DNA of 64,000 nt from Symbiodinium natans (taxonomy: Eukaryota > Sar > Dinophyceae > Suessiales > Symbiodiniaceae). The translations under genes and the position numbers were made by a program. Location: assembly GCA_905221605.1 (NCBI GenBank), contig CAJNDS010002390.1:967113-1031112 (forward strand), given 5' to 3'. The notes beneath the pieces were generated by a model. That model saw only the letters and a program-made list of their open reading frames with translations. It had not been told where the DNA came from and made no database searches. Position 1 is the first letter of the stretch, and every line of letters begins with the position of its first letter. Below are positions 21,822-30,199 of the stretch, piece by piece.

Positions 21822-22055
21822 CTAATCTTCAAAATGAACCCTGTAACTAACAATTATGTTTTCCATTCTCTCATCTAGCTCTCTCAATTTGTCTGTTTTA
21901 TTCATAACTTTCATAATTTCTCTTTCTCGTTCTAGTTCTTCCATCTTCTGCTTATGTATTTTGCTATTCAGGTGCCGACACAAAAATTTGTATTTATCAA
22001 TATCCTTACCACATAACACGCAACGATGCTTCACACGTAAAGATACGTTTTCCAT
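21822..22055 (-). CDS. Small C2H2-type zinc-finger protein
   Basis: 77 residues. The segment CVLCGKDIDKYKFLCRHLNS followed by KIH gives a C-x2-C ... H-x5-H pattern (Cys11, Cys14, His28, His34), close to matrin/U1-type fingers. The C-terminal half is a charged helix (EELEREREIMKVMNKTDKL). Probably nucleic-acid binding. Divergent from the + gene at 22151, with a 95-bp shared promoter region holding the 18-bp motif at 22112-22129. First gene from the left end. Confidence 0.7.
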   Translation of the reverse strand: MENVSLRVKHRCVLCGKDIDKYKFLCRHLNSKIHKQKMEELEREREIMKVMNKTDKLRELDERMENIIVSYRVHFED

Positions 22056-22111
22056 TACTACATTCTTTATTCAACGTTCATTTTAAATCGCTTTCGTCCA
22101 AGACAAAAGGA

Positions 22112-22129
22112 CTTAAAGACAAAACGCCT
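22112..22129 (+). promoter_or_regulatory. Shared 18-bp upstream motif, copy 1
   Basis: CTTAAAGACAAAACGCCT, identical to 38125-38142. Each copy is followed by an AT/TATA-rich stretch and an ATG about 18-22 bp downstream (22151 and 38161), and each lies between divergent genes. Likely a promoter element for an expression class separate from the TCTA-type genes. Confidence 0.6.
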
Positions 22130-22150
22130 TATTATATTAGTGAGATAGAC

Positions 22151-22561
22151 ATGAGCAAGATGGAGAACGTGATTGACAAAGTTAAATCTTTTATTCAGAA
22201 TAACCCCTATCCAAAATATGAAGAAGTTATGGAACTATTACTTACGCACGCCCGTGAAGCAAAAAGTGAATATGCAAGAAGAGAAATGTTAAATATGATT
22301 AGTGAATATGGAAGACCTAATCACGAATGGATGAAAGAGATATATGAGAATATAATGGATGAAAAGCTAATCAAAGAAAACGGTAAAAAGATTAATGAGA
22401 GAGGTGATAAAGTAGCAATGGTTTATAATTATGATGTTTTATGCTATTTCTTATGTTGTAAAACAGACAAATTGAAATGTAACGCAGTAGTAGATATTTA
22501 TTATCCTATTAAAACACAAATTAGTGAATGTTGGAATGGTATAGGTGATTGGAAACACTAG
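22151..22561 (+). CDS. Viral hypothetical protein, 136 aa
   Basis: Soluble, mostly helical by composition (MSKMENVIDKVKSFIQNNPY), with a Cys-rich patch near residues 95-107 (YDVLCYFLCCKTDKLKC). No known family recognised. The start is the first ATG after the 18-bp motif; an alternative is Met4. Its stop is followed by an AT-rich hairpin (22567-22594) shared with the convergent gene at 22591. Confidence 0.65.
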   Translation: MSKMENVIDKVKSFIQNNPYPKYEEVMELLLTHAREAKSEYARREMLNMISEYGRPNHEWMKEIYENIMDEKLIKENGKKINERGDKVAMVYNYDVLCYFLCCKTDKLKCNAVVDIYYPIKTQISECWNGIGDWKH

Positions 22562-22566
22562 AATAG

Positions 22567-22594
22567 TTAATATTATTTCTTTAAATAATATTAA
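22567..22594. terminator. AT-rich hairpin between convergent genes
   Basis: Perfect 10-bp stem TTAATATTAT / ATAATATTAA with an 8-base loop, located between the stop of the 22151 gene and the stop of the 22591 gene. Similar hairpins mark several other viral gene ends. Confidence 0.6.
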
Positions 22595-22833
22595 TTATTG
22601 TCTTCTGCTATAATCCTATCCCGAGACAGAAGTAAATGTTTCATATGATACATATGCGACATATCTAAACACCTTCTACACGTTTTATTCATTCTAATGT
22701 TTTTCGTCTTATGCTGAAAGTTGGACAAGTCCTTAAATCCACCACACTTTTCACATTGTTTAAGTATTTTACCTTCGTCTCCTGTTATTCTAGGCTTTTC
22801 ATTAAAATCAATATTAAAATCTTCTTTCTTCAT
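22591..22833 (-). CDS. Small zinc-ribbon protein, 80 aa
   Basis: Two CxxC pairs: CEKCGGFKDLSNFQ (about residues 27-40) and CRRCLD (about 52-57), with Lys/Arg between them. This resembles the short C4 ribbon found in many phage and viral proteins and next to HNH nucleases, but no nuclease residues are present. It follows the 127-residue gene on the same strand with an 11-bp gap and probably forms a small operon-like pair with it. Confidence 0.6.
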   Translation of the reverse strand: MKKEDFNIDFNEKPRITGDEGKILKQCEKCGGFKDLSNFQHKTKNIRMNKTCRRCLDMSHMYHMKHLLLSRDRIIAEDNN

Positions 22834-22844
22834 ATTATACTGTT

Positions 22845-23228
22845 TTACAAACTTAATATTATTTTTTGTAACTTTACTTCTTCAACTTCCTTCTTTATTT
22901 CTTCAACAGTTGTTTCTAGCTTATCAACTCTTTCTTCCAGTTCTTCCGGTGTAATACTTTTTGAACCCCATCCATTATCGCATATCTCAACGCTTCCGCT
23001 TTGTAAAACATTCTCCGGCTTGAAAATTTCATCAGGCGAAGTATGTCTTCCAGAACCGAACTTAATATTTCTCCTGTCTTCAATGGTGTTAGTTGTAGTT
23101 ACATTGTTTTCGGTGGTTGTTTTAGTTTCTTTATGATAAAACTGCCTTTTGCATCTACACGGAATGCAAGAGATGCCTTTTGTATCAATGCGAAATCCGT
23201 TCTTATCAGACTTACCAGAATCACTCAT
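22845..23228 (-). CDS. Viral hypothetical protein with C-terminal coiled coil, 127 aa
   Basis: N-terminal basic region with a Cys cluster (ISCIPCRCKRQF, about residues 19-30), a Thr/Asn-rich middle, and a heptad-like acidic C-terminus (LEERVDKLETTVEEIKKEVE, about 96-115). Possibly a minor virion or adaptor protein; not assigned. Its AT-rich upstream region (…attaataatataATG) lacks a TCTA motif. Confidence 0.6.
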   Translation of the reverse strand: MSDSGKSDKNGFRIDTKGISCIPCRCKRQFYHKETKTTTENNVTTTNTIEDRRNIKFGSGRHTSPDEIFKPENVLQSGSVEICDNGWGSKSITPEELEERVDKLETTVEEIKKEVEEVKLQKIILSL

Positions 23229-23477
23229 TATATTATTAATAATTACAAATTAATTATTAACAAGTCGCTCATTGCTTCGCGAGGCGTCTGCCGACGCGTC
23301 CCTAAGATTTAATGGTGTTGTTCCTGTTTCAACAAACGAATTCTGAATTAGATGTTATAATGTCTTACTCTGTTCGCTAGTAAGTATTTATAACATTATA
23401 GAATACTGACAGGGGCTCGCACGGATGGTAATACACACCACCAACATTTAATAGAAATTAATTTCTAAATATTATTA
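23229..23477. promoter_or_regulatory. Divergent intergenic region with hairpin and TCTA promoter
   Basis: A 249-bp gap between the minus gene at 23228 and the ATPase. It contains a two-part stem at 23356-23400 (TATAATGT/ACATTATA outer, CTTACT/AGTAAG inner), a GCGTC/GACGC hairpin at 23284-23297, and a 16-bp palindrome TAGAAATTAATTTCTA at 23452-23467. The palindrome's terminal TCTA lies 10 bp before the ATPase ATG. Confidence 0.55.
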
Positions 23478-24272
23478 ATGAGTAATATTCCAATAGTCAA
23501 ACCGATACACGTAAAAGAATACGAGTTCAAACAATCTAAATATGAAGTAGCGCCTAAATTACCGTTCTCAATGATTATAACTGGTCCCTCGGGCAGTGGC
23601 AAGGGAATTCTATTACAGTCGCTTATTTTAGACATTTACAGAGACGTTTTCGCAAGAGTTTATGTCTGGTCGCCCTCGGTTTCAATTGACCCTAACTGGA
23701 CACCGGTTAAGCGTTACATTGAAACAGAATTGAAAGTTGATACGGAAAAGGAAAAATGCTTCTTTGATGAATACAAGCCCGAAGAACTGGAAGCTGTTAT
23801 ATCAAGACAGCATAAAATAACTGAATATCAAAAGAAGAACGGACATAAGCAATTACATTCAATATTAGTTATTGTGGATGACTTCGCAGACTCAAAGGAA
23901 TTTTCAAGAAACTCACCTTTACTAAACCAGCTATATGTAAGAGGAAGACATAAAGCCTGTTGTATTATAACCGCAACACAAAAATTTAACGCCCTATCTC
24001 CAATTATTCGTGTCAATAGTCGCCAGTTGTTCTTCTTCCGTTTAAGAAATTACAAAGAGATTGAAACAATGGTTGAAGAATTAAGCGCCGTCTTGATTAA
24101 GAAATCAACGGTTGCAGATGCAAAGAACCTAGCAGAAGCTAAAAAACTATTACTTGAAGTCTATAACATAGCTACGGAAGAACCTTATAGTTTCTTATTC
24201 ATTAACCTTATGAAGCCAGATGTCAATGATATGTTTTATAAAAGATTTGATGCTAAATTAGTGATTGATTGA
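23478..24272 (+). CDS. A32-like (FtsK/HerA superfamily) genome-packaging ATPase
   Basis: 264 residues. Walker A loop GPSGSGKG at residues 36-43, Walker B LVIVDDFAD at about 130-138, and the sensor/glutamine motif IITATQKF at 163-170 followed by ALSPIIRVNSR. This order is typical of the poxvirus A32-like ATPases of PLVs, virophages and Polintons, which drive DNA into the capsid. The Walker A ends in GKG, not GKS/T, which is unusual and could affect Mg-ATP binding. Transcribed alone on + between two minus blocks; its TCTA promoter ends 10 bp upstream of ATG. Confidence 0.9.
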   Translation: MSNIPIVKPIHVKEYEFKQSKYEVAPKLPFSMIITGPSGSGKGILLQSLILDIYRDVFARVYVWSPSVSIDPNWTPVKRYIETELKVDTEKEKCFFDEYKPEELEAVISRQHKITEYQKKNGHKQLHSILVIVDDFADSKEFSRNSPLLNQLYVRGRHKACCIITATQKFNALSPIIRVNSRQLFFFRLRNYKEIETMVEELSAVLIKKSTVADAKNLAEAKKLLLEVYNIATEEPYSFLFINLMKPDVNDMFYKRFDAKLVID

Positions 24273-24273
24273 C

Positions 24274-24295
24274 AATATTATTTAAATATAATATT
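24274..24295. terminator. AT-rich hairpin after the ATPase
   Basis: AATATTAT / ATAATATT stem with a 6-base loop, directly between the ATPase stop and the convergent gene at 24301. Confidence 0.6.
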
Positions 24296-24300
24296 ATTCA

Positions 24301-24510
24301 TCAAAATAATGAAAAACTACACAAATTGCACGGCATACACTTGCCACTATTGCTACATTTGTTTTTGTTCTTTAACTTTTCTAACTCATCCTCTATTTTT
24401 TCTAGCTTATCTGTTAAATCTTGGATGGTGTTAAATATAATTAACTCCGACTCAATCTTTTGTAGTTGTTCATCTAATTTCTTTTCTATTGTTTCATCAA
24501 GATTAGGCAT
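24301..24510 (-). CDS. Small coiled-coil protein with Cys-rich tail, 69 aa
   Basis: Residues 5-50 form an almost continuous amphipathic helix (DETIEKKLDEQLQKIESELI; DLTDKLEKIEDELEKLKNKN). The tail carries four Cys (CSNSGKCMPCNLC). It lies directly downstream of the fibre gene on the same strand, and the fibre also ends in a coiled coil, so a fibre partner is possible but not shown. Confidence 0.6.
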   Translation of the reverse strand: MPNLDETIEKKLDEQLQKIESELIIFNTIQDLTDKLEKIEDELEKLKNKNKCSNSGKCMPCNLCSFSLF

Positions 24511-24515
24511 TATAT

Positions 24516-24540
24516 ATTAATATTCAGAAAAAATATTAAT
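24516..24540. terminator. AT-rich hairpin at the end of the fibre gene
   Basis: Nine-bp stem ATTAATATT / AATATTAAT with a 7-base loop, overlapping the fibre stop codon region and lying just upstream of the 24510 start on the minus strand. Confidence 0.5.
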
Positions 24541-26887
24541 CATCATCTTTAATCTTCTTTTTTAACTTCGTTATTTCTCCCTTCATTGTTGTCATTTCTT
24601 TTTTCATTGTTTTCACTAAATCTTTTAATTCTTCTACTTCATGTATTGTTGCCTGTAAAGCACTCCATAAAACTGGTGTTGTCATTGTATAATCAAACTT
24701 TAAATATCCATCTTTGCCTTCTTTAACTATATTTTGCCATTCATCTGGAACTTTTTTACTTAAAAAGTCATTAGCAATAAAACCACAGCAAGATTTACCT
24801 TGTTGTCTGTCATCAATAAAATGATATGTTTTTGGAACAATGTATTTAACTAATTCCACTGCCTTTTTTTGGTTAAGTTCCTTAATATCTTTTTTCAATC
24901 GTTTATCAGAACTTGGAATTAAAGACCCAGTATATTCAATATCTCCATTAACGAGAATGCCACTTGGTGAAATTGAAAATACATCATTACTTACTGAAAC
25001 ACTACCAAAATAAAATGCATATTCACCGCCTGCATCAGTATTTAAAAACTGTATCTGGTCTACGGTGCTTATTGTTTCTTGCGTTATTTCTAAATTATTC
25101 ATCTTAACTTTGCCATCTGTTATTTTAATTTCTGGCGTGCTACTTTCTAAACCAACAGTTAAATTAATATCACCTAATGTATCACCATTTCTAACAAATA
25201 ACTTATATTGACCATCCAAGACTTCTTTTAATTCGCTACTATTTTGAAACATAAAACGCCCCCAACTTATAACATCGCTTTCACCAACGATATTACCAAT
25301 GCTATTAAAAGTAAGATTATTTGTAACTGCTCTGTTTAATGTAATTCCGTTAGTGTCATTTAACTGGACTGCTATTGTTGAAGTAGTTGGGTCGGTTGTT
25401 CTATTCGGTTGAAGGCTAAAATTAATTTCTTCTGTTGATATTACATTCAATGAATTATTAGCGTCTGCTCTTTGAAATATCCTACCTGAATTATTAACAT
25501 AAATATCACTATTAAAAGTTGCTATATTTTGAAATGATGATGTGCTACCGAAATTAGCATTACCACCCGATACATTTAACTTATTTGAACCTTGAATAAC
25601 TCCAATACCTAAACTTAAACAATAAACACCATTACCGTTTGCTGTATTCAGTAAAAGTAATGAAGAACTGTCATTGCTTGTGTTATAAGCATTGATACCA
25701 AATGAAATAAATTTTAGATACCCTTGTGCGTTTTTCACGCACATTACGTTAGATGCATCCGTTGTATCTTTATAAAAGGTAAGTCCTGAATTATTAGAAA
25801 TATTATAATTTTCACCATAAAAATTTAAATCATTTGATAAGTCTAAATTACCATCCACTCTTAAATTTTGTCTAACGATAGCATTATCAACAACATCTAA
25901 TGTATAACCGCCTGTTAATGTATTAGCTCCTGTATCTACTAATAACGAATGCGATTTAACATATTGATTAGCATTATTATTTAGATTTAATATTCTTCCT
26001 GTATCACCAACAGAATTATAACAATCAATACTGTCATTATTAAAGGTAAAATAATTATCAGTGTTCCGAACCGTAAAAGATAAATTAGCATCTGCTGTAT
26101 TTTCTACAACTAATCCACCGGTCGGCGTTTCTATTTTTCCTGACATTTTATAACCTGCATTATTATTTGTTAAATCTAATTGTTTAATAGCATCGTCTGA
26201 TGTATTGTTACAAAATATTTTATCTCCTTGTAAAGTTATATAACTCGTTGCATTTTTAAACTCCGCTAAAACTTTATCACCCCCGCCTGTTTGATTACTA
26301 AATACCAATCCTGCTACTGGACTTATATTTACTGTTGAATTATTTAACGTTATACCACTATGAATAACAGTCGGGGCGCTACAATCAATAATAGGATTAG
26401 CACTAAATCTATTAGTAAAATCACTTAACGGAACTCTTAAAGCAAGTAAGTTATCAATTTCTGTATCGGTGTAGCCTCCGCCTGCACCTACTAAACCATC
26501 TACCTCTGTTTTATTATAATAATTGGTTGCTAGTTGCGTGTTAGTCTGAAAATTAGTTGATAAATTAGTGTCTATTTGAGTTTGTGTGTAATAATTCGTA
26601 AAGGTCGTGTCTATTTCTGTTTTATTGTAAAAGGTGCTGTTTAAGGTGGCGTTTGTTTGATATTCTGTATCTAATAAGTGAGTTAAAGAACTGATGTTCT
26701 GAAAGTTTTGAAGCTGTTTCGTGTTCAATACTGCTATGTCTGCGCTGTTTGTTGCTATGTCCGTTGTGTTTGCTGTGTTGATGCTGGTCAATTCAGATTT
26801 AGAGGCAAACAACTGTGAAATGTCCGTTCCACCGACAATAACATTATCTGCTGTAAGTGTATTTGTGTTGTTTAAAGTAAGAACCAT
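24536..26887 (-). CDS. Fibre-like virion protein with S74 intramolecular chaperone
   Basis: 783 residues. The N-terminal part has repeats of the phage tail-fibre type (FYNKTEIDTTF, YYTQTQIDTNL, YYNKTEVDGL, about residues 85-140). A long Asn/Thr-rich beta-like shaft follows, then from residue 659 an S74-type domain: SSDKRLKKDIKELN ... GFIANDF. The last 35 residues are coiled coil. In phage fibres this domain trimerises the fibre and then cleaves itself off at the conserved Ser. Probably the receptor-binding spike. A hairpin with TCTA in its loop (26890-26916) lies upstream. Confidence 0.85.
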   Translation of the reverse strand: MVLTLNNTNTLTADNVIVGGTDISQLFASKSELTSINTANTTDIATNSADIAVLNTKQLQNFQNISSLTHLLDTEYQTNATLNSTFYNKTEIDTTFTNYYTQTQIDTNLSTNFQTNTQLATNYYNKTEVDGLVGAGGGYTDTEIDNLLALRVPLSDFTNRFSANPIIDCSAPTVIHSGITLNNSTVNISPVAGLVFSNQTGGGDKVLAEFKNATSYITLQGDKIFCNNTSDDAIKQLDLTNNNAGYKMSGKIETPTGGLVVENTADANLSFTVRNTDNYFTFNNDSIDCYNSVGDTGRILNLNNNANQYVKSHSLLVDTGANTLTGGYTLDVVDNAIVRQNLRVDGNLDLSNDLNFYGENYNISNNSGLTFYKDTTDASNVMCVKNAQGYLKFISFGINAYNTSNDSSSLLLLNTANGNGVYCLSLGIGVIQGSNKLNVSGGNANFGSTSSFQNIATFNSDIYVNNSGRIFQRADANNSLNVISTEEINFSLQPNRTTDPTTSTIAVQLNDTNGITLNRAVTNNLTFNSIGNIVGESDVISWGRFMFQNSSELKEVLDGQYKLFVRNGDTLGDINLTVGLESSTPEIKITDGKVKMNNLEITQETISTVDQIQFLNTDAGGEYAFYFGSVSVSNDVFSISPSGILVNGDIEYTGSLIPSSDKRLKKDIKELNQKKAVELVKYIVPKTYHFIDDRQQGKSCCGFIANDFLSKKVPDEWQNIVKEGKDGYLKFDYTMTTPVLWSALQATIHEVEELKDLVKTMKKEMTTMKGEITKLKKKIKDDD

Positions 26888-26889
26888 TA

Positions 26890-26916
26890 TTAAATTAATT
26901 TAGATAATTAATTTAA
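26890..26916 (-). promoter_or_regulatory. Hairpin with TCTA in the loop between capsid and fibre genes
   Basis: Stem TTAAATTAATT / AATTAATTTAA (11 bp) with loop TAGAT, which is ATCTA on the coding strand. It sits between the fibre ATG (26887) and the capsid stop (26928), so it could both end the capsid transcript and start the fibre transcript. Confidence 0.6.
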
Positions 26917-26927
26917 CAATGTTAAGT

Positions 26928-28364
26928 TTAATCAAAAACCTTCAAGCCGAGGTCTTTTATCTCGATCACTTGCTCACTCAATAATGTGACGAAAAGCTCA
27001 TCCGGCATATCATCAGCAGGAATTGCTGTTCCAGCAGGCTTCACGCGTATAAGCATCTGTTGTCCGGCTCTTGTGTTTATACCCGTATATGAACTGTCCG
27101 GCACTTTTTCAAAAGAGAAGCCAAAAATAAATTGGCGATCACGATATTGCTTAAAATCAATTGAAATACTGTGTTGATGGAACACTGGAAGGTTTAACGC
27201 TTTTCTTAAATGATAAAAGCACTGAGTTAATGAATTACAAGGATACTCTGGATACAATTTAGAACCTAGTTGGATTTGGAACTCCAAGTCTTTGTTGATG
27301 TCGTAAATTCCTTCCACTGTGGCATCGTGGGTTTGATGAGGATGATAAAACCTACAAAACCGTTTATTCGCATATTCATATCCAAGGCTGGGGTCATCGT
27401 CTCTATAAAAAGTGATGAAGGAAGCAACAAGCTTTGAAACGGAGCGAATGACTGGAACGCTAATATCAGTTAATCCTACCACTGATTGAGATTGAGTAAT
27501 ATATGTTGTATAAGTGATGGGAAGACCTTTTCCTTCTAAAAGATGCTTGACGTATTCGTTATTTAAATTATTATCAAGGGTGCAAATATCACAAGAAACG
27601 AAGCAGTTGTTAAGTTCAAAGAGTTTAGAAGTGTTAGTGGCAGCGCCAGCTGGTAATGCTACATCTTGCGTAAATCTTTCACGAAGGTTTTGAGCAATAC
27701 CTGCATCAGCTTCATCATAGTCGTCTGGATTAATAATACAATCAAGGTCGCTATTTACAAGTTCTAATTCAATGGTTAGATTTCCCATATATTTTAACGG
27801 TAAATACTTAAATTGAGAGAAAAGACCGCATAACGGTTTAAACCCTACTGTCATTTGATTTTTGAAGCCTTTACAATTAGTAGAATTAACTTCATAATCT
27901 AATGCGGTTCCAGCATTATTAACTAATGTTTTAACTTCGTCATCATATCTATAACCGAAGCCTTCGTTTGCTTCGTCTTTTCTTGCTCCTTGCGACATTA
28001 ATTTAGAAAACATCTGATGAACTCGGTTGTAATTATCAAAGTCTTCAACTACTTGATTACCGGCGATAATTCGCATTCGTCTGAAAAAGGAATATGGCGG
28101 TGCTAATGGACGAAGTTTTCGGTCAAGGGTCTGGTCTAAATTTTGAACTGTAAAGAACACACGAACCGATTGAGGGTCTAGCCATCCGTTGTCTTCGGCG
28201 TTTAATGAGAATTTCAATACACGGTTTCCTGATGTTGGTTTATAAACATTACTACCACTTGGATAAAATCTTACGCTTCGTCTGTCAGTGATATAGCTTG
28301 CTCCTTTGTTTAATTTAAATGAAAGGTTATCAACTAAAATATCCTCGGGGCTGAAAGTTTCCAT
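26928..28364 (-). CDS. Major capsid protein, double jelly-roll
   Basis: 478 residues. The sequence around residues 95-119 (FRRMRIIAGNQVVEDFDNYN, RVHQMF) is the recognisable signature of PLV major capsid proteins. The N-terminal strand region includes VLKFSLNAEDNGWLDPQSVR. Forms the pseudo-hexagonal capsomers of an icosahedral shell. The start follows 'tatataATGG', with TAGA (TCTA on the coding strand) at 28381-28384. It lies in a five-gene minus block with the fibre, two small genes and the lipase: a virion-structure cluster. Confidence 0.92.
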   Translation of the reverse strand: METFSPEDILVDNLSFKLNKGASYITDRRSVRFYPSGSNVYKPTSGNRVLKFSLNAEDNGWLDPQSVRVFFTVQNLDQTLDRKLRPLAPPYSFFRRMRIIAGNQVVEDFDNYNRVHQMFSKLMSQGARKDEANEGFGYRYDDEVKTLVNNAGTALDYEVNSTNCKGFKNQMTVGFKPLCGLFSQFKYLPLKYMGNLTIELELVNSDLDCIINPDDYDEADAGIAQNLRERFTQDVALPAGAATNTSKLFELNNCFVSCDICTLDNNLNNEYVKHLLEGKGLPITYTTYITQSQSVVGLTDISVPVIRSVSKLVASFITFYRDDDPSLGYEYANKRFCRFYHPHQTHDATVEGIYDINKDLEFQIQLGSKLYPEYPCNSLTQCFYHLRKALNLPVFHQHSISIDFKQYRDRQFIFGFSFEKVPDSSYTGINTRAGQQMLIRVKPAGTAIPADDMPDELFVTLLSEQVIEIKDLGLKVFD

Positions 28365-28392
28365 TATATATAATCAACAATAGAAAATTTAA

Positions 28393-28420
28393 TTAAATAT
28401 AATTTTTAAATTATATTTAA
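28393..28420. terminator. Large AT-rich palindrome before the capsid gene
   Basis: Near-perfect 13-bp stem TTAAATATAATTT / AAATTATATTTAA with a 2-base loop, located at the end of the 28417 gene and upstream of the capsid start. Confidence 0.6.
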
Positions 28421-28617
28421 TCAAATAATTTAAAACTATATGTATTTTCATTTGTATTCTTCTTTTTCGTGTTCTTAACTATACTATTTATTTGTTGCCT
28501 TTCCACATCATTTTCTTCAACTAACTTTCTTATTTCCTCGTAGCTGTTCTGTTTTAACTTCTTCTCTGGCTTCGTCTTTTCCATCTTCTCGTAAGTCTGC
28601 GCTTTGTAAGAAAACAT
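28417..28617 (-). CDS. Small basic viral protein, 66 aa
   Basis: Very Lys/Glu-rich (KMEKTKPEKKLKQNSYEEIR; IVKNTKKKNTNENT) and probably disordered or helical. TAGA (TCTA on the coding strand) at 28634-28637, 16 bp upstream of ATG. Between the lipase and capsid genes in the structural cluster; a core or accessory virion protein is possible. Unassigned. Confidence 0.55.
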   Translation of the reverse strand: MFSYKAQTYEKMEKTKPEKKLKQNSYEEIRKLVEENDVERQQINSIVKNTKKKNTNENTYSFKLFD

Positions 28618-28641
28618 TATTATTTATATGATTTAGATTTT

Positions 28642-29283
28642 TTAATCAAACTGTTGTAAAAACTCTTCTTCTGTTATAGGTAGGTTTCCTGATTTATTAT
28701 GGACGTTACCTATGTCTTGATATGAATGATTTTGTAGCGGGTCTAGCGTTCCTCTATTTAATGTTATACTACCTCTATCAAAAGCGCTAACGGGGTCTCC
28801 GGCTTTTCTTATTCTCAAATTTGTCCCCGTGTCTTCCGGTCGTTGTCCTGAAACAAAAGGCGAACCATAAGACCTTGAACGAAATATATTTCCGTAATCA
28901 TTATTTATTTGTTGTCCTACCGCCGAGCCTAAACTATGGCTTATTATATCAGTAATTCCGTAATGTTTTTTGCCGTCAATTTCAATAGCGTCGTCTTCAA
29001 TGAACTTATTAACGTCTTTGTATCTCTTCGTGTTTCTTGTCTGATAAAGCGGTAATTTTAAATCATCATAAAAGTCAATCGGGTCTTTTGTTCCAGCAAT
29101 GTATAGTTGGCTTCCGTTTCTATACATCCTGTTAGGGCTTTCATAAGCTAATCTTAAACCTTGCGTGTCAGTTAGGAAGGTTTCATTATTAGTTAATTCT
29201 TCTTTAACTTCATTATGTATCTTGCTTCTTGTATTCGGGACTTCATATGGTATTCCTTCATTTTGTCTCTTATTTCTATGCAT
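28642..29283 (-). CDS. Class 3 lipase-like alpha/beta hydrolase
   Basis: 213 residues. YIAGTKDPIDFYDDL (about 61-75) matches the start of class 3 lipases. The nucleophile elbow is ISHSLGSAVG (about 114-123, Ser117), followed by RSYGSPFVSG (equivalent of the family's TFGSPRVG). The likely triad is completed by Asp163 (AGDPVSAF) and His186 (LQNHSYQD). The first elbow position is Ser instead of Gly. Encoded in the structural cluster, so it may be a virion enzyme acting on host membrane lipids during entry; that role is inferred. It starts divergently from the penton gene. Confidence 0.78.
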   Translation of the reverse strand: MHRNKRQNEGIPYEVPNTRSKIHNEVKEELTNNETFLTDTQGLRLAYESPNRMYRNGSQLYIAGTKDPIDFYDDLKLPLYQTRNTKRYKDVNKFIEDDAIEIDGKKHYGITDIISHSLGSAVGQQINNDYGNIFRSRSYGSPFVSGQRPEDTGTNLRIRKAGDPVSAFDRGSITLNRGTLDPLQNHSYQDIGNVHNKSGNLPITEEEFLQQFD

Positions 29284-29324
29284 TATAAAATAACTTATAA
29301 ATTAATTTTCTCTGTTAATTAATA

Positions 29325-30161
29325 ATGCTTAAATTTAAAAAGGTATATATTGACAGCAGTTATAGAGTAAGTGGCACGTCGTCCGATTTTACTATTGACC
29401 TACCGGAAACAGTCCAGCTTGAAGAAAATATGTTGTGTCAAATACACGAGGTGAGCATTCCTCATTCTTGGTATTCAATAAACAGCACAAACAATAATCT
29501 TTATTTTAGACATCAGGTCATACCACCAAGTGTTGTAGCAGGCATAACTTATCGTAAAATTACAATTCCAGAAGGCAACTATACAGCGGTTGATTTAGCA
29601 CAGACAATAGAGATTGCTTTAAATTTGCTGGTTGATACGGTTGATAGACCAAATACATATTCAATACATTACAACACTTCAACCAACAAATATACGTTCA
29701 GCTCTAATTATGCAACTGCTATTTTCGTTGTTCTAACTGATGGCGAAGTAGCCCCTTTATCTGGTTCATTTAGTGACCCCGTTGATGTTAATAATTTAAG
29801 TTCAATAAACAGAGTGATAGGCAATACCACACCTGCTACTGACGCTTACACAAATGTAGCTCCTTACACAACAAATTTTATTGACCTTACGCCTGTTAAA
29901 AATGTTTATTTACACTGTAATGAAATAAGCAACTACAACCAATTGACAGTGGCAGGTAATTCAAGCATTATCAAGAAAGTCCCCGTAAATGTTCCTTATT
30001 TAGGTGTCATCAACGATTTAGAGTTAAGTTCGGTTGATTATATTGACTGCTCTAACAAATTATTTCGTAGGTTAAATTTCAGATGCACCGACCACCTTAA
30101 CCAAAACATAAATTTAAACGGGGTGGACATTTCATTTACCCTTACCTTTTTTAAGGGCTGA
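29325..30161 (+). CDS. Minor capsid protein, penton-like single jelly-roll
   Basis: 278 residues. The N-terminus (KKVYIDSSYRVSGTSSDFTI) and the following MLCQIHEVSIPHSWYSIN and NNNLYF segments match the pattern of PLV/virophage minor capsid (penton) proteins. Pentons fill the five-fold vertices and would anchor the fibre. Beta-rich throughout, no cysteine motif. Promoter region is 'ttaattaataATG', with TCTC but no exact TCTA. First gene of a five-gene + block. Confidence 0.82.
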   Translation: MLKFKKVYIDSSYRVSGTSSDFTIDLPETVQLEENMLCQIHEVSIPHSWYSINSTNNNLYFRHQVIPPSVVAGITYRKITIPEGNYTAVDLAQTIEIALNLLVDTVDRPNTYSIHYNTSTNKYTFSSNYATAIFVVLTDGEVAPLSGSFSDPVDVNNLSSINRVIGNTTPATDAYTNVAPYTTNFIDLTPVKNVYLHCNEISNYNQLTVAGNSSIIKKVPVNVPYLGVINDLELSSVDYIDCSNKLFRRLNFRCTDHLNQNINLNGVDISFTLTFFKG

Positions 30162-30199
30162 AAATTATCTAATTAGAAAAATATATACTATATTAATTA

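Noticed and set aside
22711-23136. Plus-strand frames over the zinc-ribbon and coiled-coil genes
   Set aside because: Phe/Leu/Ser-rich reflections of Lys/Glu-rich minus genes; no promoter motif.
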